Source: Rhizobiales bacterium UBA1912
GTDB taxonomy: Bacteria > Pseudomonadota > Alphaproteobacteria > Rhizobiales > Devosiaceae
Assembly (NCBI GenBank): GCA_002337455.1
Contig: DDGC01000026.1
Coordinates: forward strand, 1 to 49,749
Length of the DNA stretch: 49,749 bases
Direction: 5' to 3'
Each line of letters opens with the position of its first letter. The first letter of the stretch is position 1. The notes under the pieces were generated by a model. It was not told where the DNA came from, searched no databases, and saw only the letters and a program-made list of their open reading frames with translations. The translations under genes were made by a program, and so were the position numbers. Of this stretch, positions 22,579 to 32,184 are shown piece after piece.

Positions 22579-24614
22579 ACATTTCAGATCCCGCCGATAC
22601 ATTCCGCCAGGAGGCCCGCGAGCTTCTTGAGCAGCTTGAAGCCGGCCTGCTCGATCTCGAACAGGACCCCGCCAATTCCGATCTCATCAATTTCGCGTTC
22701 CGGGCATTGCACACGATCAAGGGGTCGGGCGCGATGTTCGGCTTCACGCGTGTCGCCGAATTCGTCCATGAGTTCGAGACAGCCTTCGACCGGGTCCGCA
22801 AGGGACAGAGCAAGGCCAACAAGGCGCTTATCGAAGTCGCGCTCGATGCTAAGGACCATATCCATCGCCTGATCGAAGAACCCGACGCAGACGTCTCGGG
22901 TGGCGATGAAATCCTTGCAGCCCTGCGTGTCATCGTGGATGGCGGGTCACCCGCCGCGAACGTTGAGCAGACGGCTCCTGCGCCATCCCAGGACAGCACG
23001 CCGGTGCCCGGTGGGTCCCAATGGTGGCGGCTGGTTTTCTATCTGCCCTCCGATTGCCTGGCCTTCGGCACCAATCCAATCCTGTTGCTCGAAGAACTTG
23101 CCGAACTCGGCCCCACTCGGATCACGGCGCTGACCGGCCGCATTCCGGATCTCGACGTCCTGGACCCCGAGACGCCGTATGTCGGTTGGCAGGTCGATAT
23201 CGAGGCCACCGATCCCGCCGCGGCAATCGATGACATTTTCATGTTCCTGCGCGACAGCATGGAACTGAGCCTGTCCCCGCTCGAAGTGGACGTTTCCGAG
23301 CCTGAAACACTTCAGGCCGAAGCTGATCCGGTTCCGCCCGCAGTCGAAACGCCAGTGGCATCAGAACCTGCGCCTGCTGTTTCCGCCAAGCGCCCCAGGG
23401 CTGCCGAAAAGACCGAGCCCGACCGGACCGCCGCCACCTCGCTACGCGTCCCCGCCGAACGCCTCGACGAACTCATGGATCGCGTCGGCGAACTGGTTAT
23501 CGCCCAGGCTCGGTTGACCCAGATCGCCGCGCTGAGCTCCGATACTGCGCTCAAGAGTGTTGCCGAAGAACTTGAACGGCTCTCCTCGGGCCTCCGCGAT
23601 ACCTCGATGGGCATCCGCATGGTGCCCATCGGTTCGCTGTTCGGCCGGTTCCGGAGGCTTGTGCATGATCTCTCGGGCGAGTTGGGCAAGCCCATCGAAT
23701 TCGTGACGTCGGGCGAAGACACCGAACTCGACAAGACGATGATCGAGCGTCTGGCCGATCCTTTGGTCCATCTCATCCGCAACGCCATGGATCATGGTCT
23801 GGAAAGCGCCGAAGCCCGTACGGCGTCGGGCAAGCCCGCCAAGGGAACGGTGCGGCTTTCCGCCGTCTATTCGGGCGCCGAAGTCGCCATTTCGGTGTCC
23901 GACGACGGGGCCGGGCTCGACGCTTCCCGCATCCGCGCCAAGGCCGAGGAGAACGGGCTGATAACGCCCGAAACCAAGCTTACCGAGCAGGAACTTTACC
24001 ACCTTATCTTTGCGCCGGGCTTCTCGACGGCAAAGGAAGTGACCTCGCTCTCGGGCCGTGGTGTTGGCATGGACGTGGTCAAGCGCACCATCGACGGGTT
24101 GCGCGGCACCATCGATCTCACCACCGTCCCCGGACAGGGGACCACGGCAACACTGCGCCTGCCCCTGACGCTCGCCATCATCGACGGCATGCTCGTCCGC
24201 GTCGGCAATGGCCGATACACAATTCCACTGGCCGCCGTCGAGGAATGCGTGGAACTGCCCGAAGGCATCGAGGCGCATGCTAAGGGCCGGAATTTCCTCG
24301 ATATCCGCGGCTCTCTCGTGCCCTATCTGCGGTTGCGCGAGGTGTTTGGCACCTCCGCTCCCCCCGAACCTTTCCAGAAGGTGGTTATCGTCTCGTCGGG
24401 CGATGGCCGGGTCGGGCTCGTGGTCGATCAGATCATCGGTAACAACCAGACGGTCATCAAGCAGCTCTCCAAACTGCACTCCTCCATCAAGTCCTTTTCG
24501 GGCGCAACAATTCTGGGCGATGGCACCGTAGCGTTGATCCTCGACACCGCCCACCTAGTGGCCTCCGGCCAGCCCCAGAGCGACAGCTACAGCCTGAGCG
24601 GGAGGGCCGCATGA
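22575..24614 (+). CDS. cheA: Chemotaxis histidine kinase CheA
   Basis: This 679-residue kinase starts at ATG 22575, overlapping the cheY stop as ATGA. Domains in order: HPt (1-105) with phospho-acceptor His 46 (RALHTIKGSGAMFGF); a P2-like segment (about 145-240, WWRLVFYLPSDCLAFGTNP); a Pro/Ala/Glu-rich linker; the dimerisation domain (about 295-355, RVPAERLDELMDRVGELVIAQARL); the ATPase domain with LIRNAMDHGLE near 400, DDGAGLD near 443 and GRGVGMDVV; and a CheW-like regulatory domain (about 530-670). It phosphorylates the co-encoded CheY and CheB in receptor arrays. Confidence 0.95.
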   Translation: MNISDPADTFRQEARELLEQLEAGLLDLEQDPANSDLINFAFRALHTIKGSGAMFGFTRVAEFVHEFETAFDRVRKGQSKANKALIEVALDAKDHIHRLIEEPDADVSGGDEILAALRVIVDGGSPAANVEQTAPAPSQDSTPVPGGSQWWRLVFYLPSDCLAFGTNPILLLEELAELGPTRITALTGRIPDLDVLDPETPYVGWQVDIEATDPAAAIDDIFMFLRDSMELSLSPLEVDVSEPETLQAEADPVPPAVETPVASEPAPAVSAKRPRAAEKTEPDRTAATSLRVPAERLDELMDRVGELVIAQARLTQIAALSSDTALKSVAEELERLSSGLRDTSMGIRMVPIGSLFGRFRRLVHDLSGELGKPIEFVTSGEDTELDKTMIERLADPLVHLIRNAMDHGLESAEARTASGKPAKGTVRLSAVYSGAEVAISVSDDGAGLDASRIRAKAEENGLITPETKLTEQELYHLIFAPGFSTAKEVTSLSGRGVGMDVVKRTIDGLRGTIDLTTVPGQGTTATLRLPLTLAIIDGMLVRVGNGRYTIPLAAVEECVELPEGIEAHAKGRNFLDIRGSLVPYLRLREVFGTSAPPEPFQKVVIVSSGDGRVGLVVDQIIGNNQTVIKQLSKLHSSIKSFSGATILGDGTVALILDTAHLVASGQPQSDSYSLSGRAA

Positions 24615-25108
24615 GCACGCCAGCCACTTCAATGAATGCGCTGACCATCCGCCTCGACGATGAGCTGTTTGCCGTCGAAGCCAGTCAGGTGCGCGAAATC
24701 CTGGATCTCGTGCCCATCACCGAGGTGCCCAATGCCCCTGCTTTTGTGGGCGGCCTCATCAACGTACGCGGCCGTGTGGTTCCACTGGCCGATCTGCGCG
24801 TGATGTTCGGCATGGAACGGCCCGAACCCAACGAAGACACTCGCATCGTCGTCATGGAAGTCAATATCGGTGGCGAGCCCACTGTTGCCGGCATCCTTGC
24901 CGATAAGGTTCACGACGTCACCGACATCGAAGCCGCCTCAATCGAAGAGGCACCCAAGGTCGGCATGCGCTGGAGGCCCGAATACGTAAAGGGCATCGGC
25001 AAGCGCAATGGCGGCTTCATCATCATCCCGGACATGGAACGGATATTCGAAACACCGGGCGATAGAACCTCGCCCGCTGCAGCATCAGAAGAAAGGTCTG
25101 CATTGTGA
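24611..25108 (+). CDS. cheW: CheW coupling protein 1
   Basis: This 165-residue CheW-fold adaptor bridges receptors and CheA. It shows FAVEASQVREILDLVPITEVPNAPAFVGGLINVRGRVVPLADLR, the conserved Arg of NVRG, and GILADKVHDVTDI. The C-terminal 25 residues are a Ser/Ala/Glu-rich tail. It overlaps cheA by ATGA and its own stop overlaps the MCP start as GTGA, so cheY through the MCP gene form one tightly coupled unit. Confidence 0.93.
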   Translation: MSTPATSMNALTIRLDDELFAVEASQVREILDLVPITEVPNAPAFVGGLINVRGRVVPLADLRVMFGMERPEPNEDTRIVVMEVNIGGEPTVAGILADKVHDVTDIEAASIEEAPKVGMRWRPEYVKGIGKRNGGFIIIPDMERIFETPGDRTSPAAASEERSAL

Positions 25109-27198
25109 GACTAACGATCAAGACAAAACTGGCGGCCGTCTTCGGCGTCGTCGTCGCCCTTTCGGCGGGGAGCATGTTCATTGCCCTGCAGAACCTGGGC
25201 GAGCTCAACACCGAGCTCGAAACCATCGTCAACGTCCGTTCGGCCAACCTTGTGACCTCTGCCGAGATGCAGACGAGCCTGGAAAGCCTCGGGTCGCGTA
25301 TCCGCGCCCAGATCCTGACCACCGATCCCGTGGTAAAGGACGAATACGTCACCTCGATCCGCAGTGATTACGATGAACTGGTCGAAGGCCTTGCCACGCT
25401 CGATGCCAATGCGCAGGACCCCTTCATCCGCGATCAGCTTCCAGCCTTCGGCACCAAACTCGAGGAACTCTGGGCCTCGATCAACAAGGCGACCGAGCTG
25501 ACGCTGAAAAATTCGGACGCTGCTGCGCTTGCCATCAGCCGCAGCGATGGCAGCGGTACGTTGGGCGTCTTCGAGGAAACCATGGCCGCTCTGCGCACCT
25601 CGCTACAGCGCAAGGTCGATACTGGTGACCTGTCCGCCTTCCCGGCCTATCGGGCGGCCACCGAAATGTTCCTGACCGGCACCGACATGTTCCGCCAGCA
25701 ACGCAACGTGCTGCTGGCCGCATCGCAGGACCGGACGCTACAGGAAACCTGGCATTCCGATTACCTGACCGGCGTCGAAGCCAATGCCGCGCGCATTCCG
25801 GATATGCAGCGCACCATGCCGATGTCGGATATGGCGCTGTTCAACGCCGCACGCGCTGCCTATGACGACATGGTCGCCGCCATGAACAGTGCCGTGGCCA
25901 TCAGCGTCGAGAATGGCGACTACTTCGCCATGGAAGAACTGGAAATTGCCAGTGTGCTGCGCCGTGAGGCCAACACGATCCTGCAGGCGATGATCGATCG
26001 CAATCAGGACATCATGGCGCAGGCTTCGGCCGAGGCGCAGGCGCTTTACGAGAATTCGATGCTGCTGCTGATCAGCCTGCTGGTCGGTTCGGCTCTCATC
26101 GCGCTCGTTGCCGCCATCTGGATCGTCGTTTCGATCTCCAGGGCCCTGTCCAGCGCCGTGCGCCTCGCCAACGAGGTCGCCGATGGTAATCTCAACGCCA
26201 GTGTCGATAACAGGTCCGATGACGAAGTGGGCGATCTGATCAAGGCGCTGAACGCCATGACCGCCAAGCTGCGCGAAGTGGTTGCCGAGGTTACCTCCGC
26301 AACCCGCAACGTCGCTGCCGGTTCTCAGGAAATGTCGGCGACCGCCGAACAGCTTAGCCAGGGTGCCACTGAACAGGCCTCATCGACCGAGGAAGCTTCG
26401 GCCTCCATGGAAGAAATGGCTGCAACGATCAAGCAGTCGGCCGACAACGCCTCCCAGACCGAAAAGATCGCCCGCCAGTCCGCGGCCGATGCCATCGCCT
26501 CGGGTGAAGCTGTCGACAATGCGGTCAGCGCCATGCAGACCATCGCCGAAAAGATCATGGTGGTGCAGGAAATCGCCCGTCAGACCGATCTGCTCGCCCT
26601 CAACGCAGCCGTCGAAGCGGCCCGTGCGGGCGAACATGGCCGCGGCTTTGCTGTCGTGGCGTCCGAAGTGCGCAAGCTCGCCGAACGCTCCCAGGCTGCC
26701 GCAGCGGAAATTTCGACCCTCTCGGGCGATACCGTCAAGGCGGCCCAGTCGGCTGGCGAAATGCTCTCCAAGCTGGTTCCCGATATTCAGCGCACCGCTG
26801 AACTGGTCGAGGAAATCTCGGCCGGCAGCCGCGAGCAGAATGCCGGTGCTGCCCAGATCAACACCGCTATCCAGCAGCTCGACAAGGTCACCCAGCAAAA
26901 CACCTCGGCCGCCGAGGAAATGTCGGCAACCTCCGAAGAGCTGGCCAGCCAGGCCGAACAGCTCCAGTCGGCGATCGGGTATTTCCGCATCGATGCCAAT
27001 GCAATGCCGGCGGCTGCCAATTCCGTATCGGCACCCTCGGCCCGGCCCGATCTCAAGCACGAGATTATGGCCAAGGCTCCCCATATGAAAAAAGCGCCCG
27101 CAAAGGCGCCGGCTTCATCGGGCGGCGGGTTCGACCTCGATCTGGACGACGGGCAGGACGATTTGGACACCCAATTCACCCGCCGCGGCGCGGCCTGA
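25105..27198 (+). CDS. Transmembrane methyl-accepting chemotaxis protein
   Basis: This 697-residue receptor starts at GTG 25105. TM1 covers residues 8-28 and TM2 about 316-340 (LLLISLLVGSALIALVAAIWIVV), enclosing a roughly 290-residue helical periplasmic sensor domain with four-helix-bundle character. HAMP follows (RALSSAVRLANEVADGNL), then the coiled-coil signalling domain with the hairpin tip IARQTDLLALNAAVEAARAGEHGRGFAVVASEVRKLAE. The C-terminal tail (residues about 625-697) is Ala/Pro-rich then acidic (DLDLDDGQDDLD) and lacks a CheR-docking pentapeptide. It is likely the cognate receptor of this che operon. The ligand is unknown. Confidence 0.93.
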   Translation: MRLTIKTKLAAVFGVVVALSAGSMFIALQNLGELNTELETIVNVRSANLVTSAEMQTSLESLGSRIRAQILTTDPVVKDEYVTSIRSDYDELVEGLATLDANAQDPFIRDQLPAFGTKLEELWASINKATELTLKNSDAAALAISRSDGSGTLGVFEETMAALRTSLQRKVDTGDLSAFPAYRAATEMFLTGTDMFRQQRNVLLAASQDRTLQETWHSDYLTGVEANAARIPDMQRTMPMSDMALFNAARAAYDDMVAAMNSAVAISVENGDYFAMEELEIASVLRREANTILQAMIDRNQDIMAQASAEAQALYENSMLLLISLLVGSALIALVAAIWIVVSISRALSSAVRLANEVADGNLNASVDNRSDDEVGDLIKALNAMTAKLREVVAEVTSATRNVAAGSQEMSATAEQLSQGATEQASSTEEASASMEEMAATIKQSADNASQTEKIARQSAADAIASGEAVDNAVSAMQTIAEKIMVVQEIARQTDLLALNAAVEAARAGEHGRGFAVVASEVRKLAERSQAAAAEISTLSGDTVKAAQSAGEMLSKLVPDIQRTAELVEEISAGSREQNAGAAQINTAIQQLDKVTQQNTSAAEEMSATSEELASQAEQLQSAIGYFRIDANAMPAAANSVSAPSARPDLKHEIMAKAPHMKKAPAKAPASSGGGFDLDLDDGQDDLDTQFTRRGAA

Positions 27199-27212
27199 TC
27201 CCGGGACCCGTC

Positions 27213-27677
27213 ATGGCTGAGCAAATCCAGTATGTAACGCTCGGTGTCGCGGAGGAAATCTTCGCGGCGCCGGTCGCCACGGTCCAGGAAATCCTGGACA
27301 TGCTGCCCATAGCCCGCCTGCCACGCGCGCCCGAAAACCTGTTCGGGATGATCGATGTGCGCGGCAAGGGGGTGCCGGTGCTCGATCTGCGCCTGACCCT
27401 TGGCATGGCTCCGGCATCCGATACCGAAAACACAAGGATCGTGGTCCTGACCATCAAGGGGCCAGAGGGGCCGGTAACGCTGGGCCTGCGCACCGACAAG
27501 GTGTTCGAGGTCACGGTGCTCGACACCGAGACCCTCGACCCTGCACCCGCCATCAGTGCCGGCTGGAGCGGGCATTGCATAGCCGGCATTGGCCGCCGCA
27601 ATGGCGGGTTCGTGACGGTGCTCGATCTCGATGGCCTGCTCGGTGACATCGTCAAGCAGCCGATCCTCGCAGCGTGA
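27213..27677 (+). CDS. cheW: CheW coupling protein 2
   Basis: This 154-residue second CheW starts MAEQIQYVTLGVAEEIFAAPV. Conserved coupling segments are VQEILDMLPIARLPRAPENLFGMIDVRGKGVPVLDLR and GLRTDKVFEVTVLD. It differs from CheW 1 mainly by lacking the C-terminal tail. Two CheW copies flank the MCP gene, suggesting arrays of mixed composition or a division between the two receptors encoded in this window. It starts 14 bp after the MCP stop. Confidence 0.92.
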   Translation: MAEQIQYVTLGVAEEIFAAPVATVQEILDMLPIARLPRAPENLFGMIDVRGKGVPVLDLRLTLGMAPASDTENTRIVVLTIKGPEGPVTLGLRTDKVFEVTVLDTETLDPAPAISAGWSGHCIAGIGRRNGGFVTVLDLDGLLGDIVKQPILAA

Positions 27678-27732
27678 TTGCGCCTTCGGCTGGCCGGGTT
27701 TTCCGGCCGGCCGCACGCCATGGAGTTCATCT

Positions 27733-28611
27733 TTGTCTGCCTTAGCCCGCCTCAACACCAGTATTGACGACGACCGCCTCAGCGAGGCCGATTTTCAGCG
27801 CATTTCGACGCTGATCGGCCGCGAGGTGGGCATAAAGCTCCCGCCCACCAAGCGCCTGATGGTCGAGGGCAGGCTGCGCCGCAGAATGCGGGTTTTGGGA
27901 CTGACCAGCTTTTCGGCCTATGGCGACCACCTTTTCCGGCGGGGCGGGCTCGACAGCGAGCTCCCCTATCTCATCAATGCCGTTACCACCAACAAGACCG
28001 ATTTCTTCCGCGAGCCCGAACATTTCGAGCTCATGGAAAAGCTGATGGTGCCCAAGCTCCTTGAGGCGCGGCGCAGTGAGCGCATGCCGCTGCTCAAGGT
28101 GTGGAGCGCCGCAAGCTCGACCGGGGCCGAGGCCTATACCGCCGCCATGGTGCTGGCCGATATGGCCGCCCAACGCCGCGATTTTCGCTTTGCCCTGCTT
28201 GGCACCGACATTTCCACCGACGTTCTCGAACAGGGGCGCAGGGCCGTCTACCCTGCCGAACAGATCGCGCCCGTGCCGCCCACCAAGCAGAGCCGCTATT
28301 TGATGTTCGCCCGCCAGGCCGGGCCACGGCCCGAAGTGCGGATCGTGCCCGAACTGCGGCGCTACGTGCGCTTTTCGCGCCTGAACCTGATGGCCGGTAC
28401 CTATCCCTTCGACCGGGACGTCGACATCATCCTGTTGCGCAACGTTTTGATCTATTTTGAAAAATCCGATCAGGAAGCGGTCATCAACCGGCTGGTCGGC
28501 CACTTGCGACCGGGAGGATATTTGCTGCTGGGCCATTCGGAATCGATGATCGGAACCTCGGTCACCATGCGCCAGGTGGCGCCTGCAGTGTTCCAGAAGG
28601 CCGGGGCGTAA
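27733..28611 (+). CDS. cheR: Chemotaxis protein methyltransferase CheR
   Basis: This 292-residue enzyme transfers methyl groups from S-adenosylmethionine to receptor glutamates. The start is set at TTG 27733 (LSALARLNTSIDDD), because GGAG stands 7 bases ahead and the upstream frame has no CheR similarity. The N-terminal helical domain includes LIGREVGIKLPPTKRLMVEGRLRRRM. The catalytic domain shows NKTDFFREPEHFE, VWSAASSTGAEAYT (SAM-binding; usually GCSTGEE in relatives), GTDIST and IILLRNVLIYFE. The Ala-Ser substitution in the SAM motif is a mild oddity. Confidence 0.92.
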   Translation: MSALARLNTSIDDDRLSEADFQRISTLIGREVGIKLPPTKRLMVEGRLRRRMRVLGLTSFSAYGDHLFRRGGLDSELPYLINAVTTNKTDFFREPEHFELMEKLMVPKLLEARRSERMPLLKVWSAASSTGAEAYTAAMVLADMAAQRRDFRFALLGTDISTDVLEQGRRAVYPAEQIAPVPPTKQSRYLMFARQAGPRPEVRIVPELRRYVRFSRLNLMAGTYPFDRDVDIILLRNVLIYFEKSDQEAVINRLVGHLRPGGYLLLGHSESMIGTSVTMRQVAPAVFQKAGA

Positions 28612-28614
28612 CCA

Positions 28615-29736
28615 ATGAGCGAAAAAATCCGCGTCCTGATTATCGACGACAGCGCCTCGGTGCGCTTGACGCTCAGCGATATTATTTCCGCCGATCCCGA
28701 CCTTGAGGTCATGGCCACGGCGTCCGACCCTTACGTGGCCGCCGAGCGTATCCGTCAGGAAGTGCCTGACGTCATTTTCCTCGATATCGAACTGCCCCGG
28801 ATGGACGGGTTGACCTTCCTGCGCAAGATCATGTCTCAGCGCCCCATTCCCGTAGTCATCTGCTCGAGCCTGGCCGAGGCCGGTTCGGACACCTTCATGC
28901 AGGCGCTCGAAGCCGGCGCCGTCGATGTTGTGGCCAAGCCGCGCGTCGATACCGCCCAGTTCCTCCATGAATCGCGGATGCGCATTTGCGATGCGGCCAA
29001 GGGCGCCGCTCACGCCAAGATGCGCGGCATGAAAAAGCAGGCCCCGGCCCTGACGGTCGAATCCAAGCTGACTGCCGATGCCATATTGCCGTCCATTTCC
29101 GAAACGCGCCGCAAGAGCCTCATCGAACGCCTGCCGATAACCGAACCCATAGTGGCCATTGGCGCGTCAACGGGAGGCACCGAGGCGCTGCGCGAGATCC
29201 TCGAAGCGCTGCCGGCCGCCTGTCCGCCCATCCTCATCGTGCAGCATATGCCGGAAAAATTCACCGGCGCCTTCGCCCGGCGTCTCGATGCCGGCTGCGC
29301 CGTATCGGTCAAGGAAGCCCAGGATGGCGAACTGGTGCGGGCCGGTCAGGTGCTGATGGCGCCGGGGAACCACCATATGATGCTGGTGCGCAACGGCTCA
29401 CGCTACAACGTCAAGATCGCTGACGGCCCCCACGTCTCGCGTCACCGTCCATCGGTTGACGTGCTGTTCCGCTCCACCGCCCAGACGGCGGGCCGCAACG
29501 CTTTGGGCATCATCCTGACCGGTATGGGCGACGATGGTGCGCGCGGTCTTCTTGAAATGCGCGAGATGGGCAGCTCCACCGTCGCCCAGGACGAGGAAAC
29601 CTCGGTCGTCTTCGGCATGCCCAAGGAGGCCATCCAGCGCGGCGCCGCGGGCCGGATCCTCCCGCTTGGAAAAATCGCCGATGAAATCGTGGCGTTCAGC
29701 CACAAGGCCGCCCGGCCCGGAGAGAGTATTTTATGA
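28615..29736 (+). CDS. cheB: Chemotaxis response regulator/protein-glutamate methylesterase CheB
   Basis: This 373-residue protein has a receiver domain (VLIIDDSASVR, phospho-acceptor in IFLDIELPRMDGL, Lys in AKP) joined by a linker of about 60 residues to the methylesterase domain. The catalytic triad is visible as Ser in IGASTGGTEAL, His in IVQHMPEKFT and Asp in LTGMGDDGARG. It removes methyl groups from receptors when phosphorylated by CheA and so mediates adaptation. It starts 3 bp after cheR and its stop overlaps the next start as ATGA. Confidence 0.95.
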   Translation: MSEKIRVLIIDDSASVRLTLSDIISADPDLEVMATASDPYVAAERIRQEVPDVIFLDIELPRMDGLTFLRKIMSQRPIPVVICSSLAEAGSDTFMQALEAGAVDVVAKPRVDTAQFLHESRMRICDAAKGAAHAKMRGMKKQAPALTVESKLTADAILPSISETRRKSLIERLPITEPIVAIGASTGGTEALREILEALPAACPPILIVQHMPEKFTGAFARRLDAGCAVSVKEAQDGELVRAGQVLMAPGNHHMMLVRNGSRYNVKIADGPHVSRHRPSVDVLFRSTAQTAGRNALGIILTGMGDDGARGLLEMREMGSSTVAQDEETSVVFGMPKEAIQRGAAGRILPLGKIADEIVAFSHKAARPGESIL

Positions 29737-31457
29737 GTATGTCCGTTACGCCCGCCGCCATAAACCAGCTTGCCACCGATCTGGCCGGGCACCGCGAAAA
29801 GATCGAGGCCGCGTTCGTGTCGGTCGGTGGGTGCCTTACGGAAGGCGCCTCGCTTCTCAACAAGCTCATAAAGCTCTTCGATGCGCTTCCCGATGCCTTA
29901 AGGGGCGCGGAGGTAGAAGAAGCGACGGGCCACCTCGAAGCCGTTGCCAGCCGGGCCGCCACGCTATCTGGCGCCTTTGCGCAGGAAAGGGCCGATCTTG
30001 AACGCCTGTTCGAGGTGGTCCGCGCCGCCAATCTGCCGATTGCCGATCTGCAAAGGACCATCAAGATGATGGGTATCGTCTCGATAAATGCGCGCGTGAC
30101 CGCCGCGAGCATCGCCGAGGATACCGACGATTTCGACGTGTTCACCACCGATATCGCCACGCTTTCCGAATCCGCCACCCGCACGCTCAAGGAATTTTCG
30201 CAGGTCTATCGCCAGCTTGTCGTCGAGGTGGATGCCGCCGTCAGCCAGCGCAACCGCTTCGAGGGCGCCCACGCCCATACCCTGTCCGATCTTGCCGGTC
30301 GCCTGACCTCCACATTGCGCGCCCTCGAAAACCAGCGCGCCTCGGCTGTCGATGGCAGCGCCGAAACCAGCAGGCTGTCCCGGCAGGTCGTCGGCCAGAT
30401 CGGCAGCGCCGTGATGGCGCTCCAGGTCGGCGATGCCACGCGTCAGCGGCTCGAGCACATCGAGGCCGGCTTTGAGTACCTCGCCAATGTTTTGTCCGGC
30501 GAACCCGTCTTTGATATCGACCTCAAACACGAAGATCGCACTGGCGCCCTTGCCGTGATCGCCACGCTCGAACAGGCGCAGCTGGCCGAAACGGCGCGCG
30601 ATTTCGGTGTCGAGGTGAACGATGCCGAGCGCTCCCTTGCCGCGCTGGCCACCGATGCCGAAACGATCATGACGCGCAGCCGCGGGCAATACGGCTCGGA
30701 TGCCGGTAAGTCGTCTTCCATAGCAAGCCTCAGCGATCAGTTGCGGGCCGCCGTGTCCCTGCTGGGCAATTTCGAAGCCGAGCGCGCCAAGCTCGAGGCG
30801 GTGGGGGCCGTTGTACGCCGCACCGTGGGCATACTGCTTGGCCATGTCGAAGCTGTGCAGGACATCGAGGCCAATATGCGGCTCGTCAGCCTCAACGCAG
30901 CGGTGCGGTGTGCTCAGCTCGGCCCGCGCGGCGCCTCGCTTACCGTCATCGCCACCCAATTGCGCGAGTTGACCAGCGAGACCGTGGCGGCCGCCGAAAG
31001 CGCCGTCGACTGGCTCAGCCAGTCCGCAGCTCTGGCCGATGCCTTCGGCGCAACCACAGCGGCTGATGGCGCGGCGCGGGGCGGGGGGCTCGAACAGGGC
31101 GCCACGCTGGCGCTCGAACTGCTCTCGGGGCTCGATCAGAAACTGGCCGGCGCGCTAGCCAGCCTCGATACCGACGGCACCAGGGTCATCGCGCTGCTCC
31201 AGATGGCGGCAAACGGGCTGGACGGGTTGGGCGCGCTGTCAGAAGCCATGGACGATATCAGGATGCAGATTGCCGGGTTGGCACCTGAAGCGCCGCCCGC
31301 GCACGCCGACGAGCTGGCCGAGCTGATCGCTGGTCTGCGCCGCCTCTATACCATGGAGGCCGAGCGCACTGTCCATGACGCGCTTTTCGGGCCACCCGAG
31401 ATGAGCGCGGCCGCCCCCGCTGCCGACGACGCGTTCGACGATTTCATGATACTCTAA
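29733..31457 (+). CDS. Soluble MCP-like protein with CheZ-like motif (candidate CheY-P phosphatase)
   Basis: This 574-residue, wholly soluble, helical protein has two segments resembling MCP signalling tips: about 105-150 (LQRTIKMMGIVSINARVTAA) and about 376-415 (DIEANMRLVSLNAAVRCAQ). There is no HAMP or membrane segment. Between them lies MALQVGDATRQRLEHIE (228-244), with Asp 234 and Gln 238 spaced as the catalytic Asp 143 and Gln 147 of CheZ (DLTGQ). The C-terminus APAADDAFDDFMIL is acidic with spaced hydrophobics, like the CheY-binding tail of CheZ. It is translationally coupled to cheB (ATGA). A phosphatase or cytoplasmic array component is possible; the function is inference. Its stop overlaps the convergent ectR stop. 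Confidence 0.7.
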   Translation: MSMSVTPAAINQLATDLAGHREKIEAAFVSVGGCLTEGASLLNKLIKLFDALPDALRGAEVEEATGHLEAVASRAATLSGAFAQERADLERLFEVVRAANLPIADLQRTIKMMGIVSINARVTAASIAEDTDDFDVFTTDIATLSESATRTLKEFSQVYRQLVVEVDAAVSQRNRFEGAHAHTLSDLAGRLTSTLRALENQRASAVDGSAETSRLSRQVVGQIGSAVMALQVGDATRQRLEHIEAGFEYLANVLSGEPVFDIDLKHEDRTGALAVIATLEQAQLAETARDFGVEVNDAERSLAALATDAETIMTRSRGQYGSDAGKSSSIASLSDQLRAAVSLLGNFEAERAKLEAVGAVVRRTVGILLGHVEAVQDIEANMRLVSLNAAVRCAQLGPRGASLTVIATQLRELTSETVAAAESAVDWLSQSAALADAFGATTAADGAARGGGLEQGATLALELLSGLDQKLAGALASLDTDGTRVIALLQMAANGLDGLGALSEAMDDIRMQIAGLAPEAPPAHADELAELIAGLRRLYTMEAERTVHDALFGPPEMSAAAPAADDAFDDFMIL

Positions 31458-31978
31458 GCGCCGGGCTCCGTGCGTGGAGCCAGCACCGGATCGGACGCCA
31501 GAACCGCCGCGGCATCGTCCTCGGCATCGAGCATCGAGGCGACCCGCTCCAGTGCTGCGATCAGCATGAGCTGTTCCCACTCCTCGAGGCTGGAAAACGC
31601 GTCGTGAAACTGCGCGTGGGCGCCGTCCGGGGCGATCTCGAGGATCTTGCGGCCCCTTTCGGTGAGGCTCAGCCACACCTGCCGCCTATCGGTCTGGCCC
31701 TTGCGGCGGGCCACCATATTGAGCGCTTCGAGCTTGTGGATCAGCGCGGTGGTCGTCGCCTGGGTGATCCCCATGCGCGCCGCAACCGAGCCTGCGGTAT
31801 GTTCCAGTCCGTCATCGAGCAGCTGCATGAAAATGAGCTGCGACGGGGTCAGCCCCGTCTCGCGCATCAGCGCCTTCGAATTGAGTTCTGTCTTGCGCAG
31901 GATCTTGCGCAGCGCGGAAAGCGCAGTCTTTGTCGGGGCTTGCACGGCGCGGCTTGGCTCCAGCACGAGTGTGTTCAT
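31454..31978 (-). CDS. ectR: MarR-family regulator of ectoine genes (EctR-like)
   Basis: This 174-residue winged-helix regulator has the dimerising N-terminal helices (SALRKILRKTELNSKALMRETGLTPSQL), the recognition region SVAARMGITQATTTALIHKLEAL and the wing RRKGQTDRRQVWLSLTERG. It lies divergently upstream of ectA, as EctR does in Methylophaga, Halomonas and relatives, where it represses ect transcription. The start is ATG 31978. Two TTAG...CTAA palindromes lie in the intergenic region. The gene end overlaps the convergent chemotaxis gene tail to tail by 3-4 bases. Confidence 0.88.
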   Translation of the reverse strand: MNTLVLEPSRAVQAPTKTALSALRKILRKTELNSKALMRETGLTPSQLIFMQLLDDGLEHTAGSVAARMGITQATTTALIHKLEALNMVARRKGQTDRRQVWLSLTERGRKILEIAPDGAHAQFHDAFSSLEEWEQLMLIAALERVASMLDAEDDAAAVLASDPVLAPRTEPGA

Positions 31979-32040
31979 GGTCTTTACCTCTGCTTGCCGG
32001 CTCTCCCAAGCCCCAACCGGTGGTGTTTTGACGAAATCAT

Positions 32041-32054
32041 TTAGATAAACCTAA
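32041..32054. promoter_or_regulatory. Candidate EctR operator near ectR
   Basis: TTAGATAAACCTAA has TTAG/CTAA half-sites, like the operator before ectA. On the minus strand it overlaps a weak promoter-like TTGCCA-17-TAAATG that would transcribe ectR, suggesting autoregulation. Confidence 0.45.
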
Positions 32055-32184
32055 TGAATTTGGCAAGCTACGCAGCCTTTCCCCAAAGGATGTGAGGCGT
32101 TGCATAATTATCATTTCTGCAGTTAAACTTATGAAATAACACATTAAATCAAAATATTGGCCAATCCGGAACGATTTCCGAGGG

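Noticed and set aside
22556..24554. Long minus-strand open frames opposite cheA
   Set aside because: They mirror the wobble bias of cheA; no family features.
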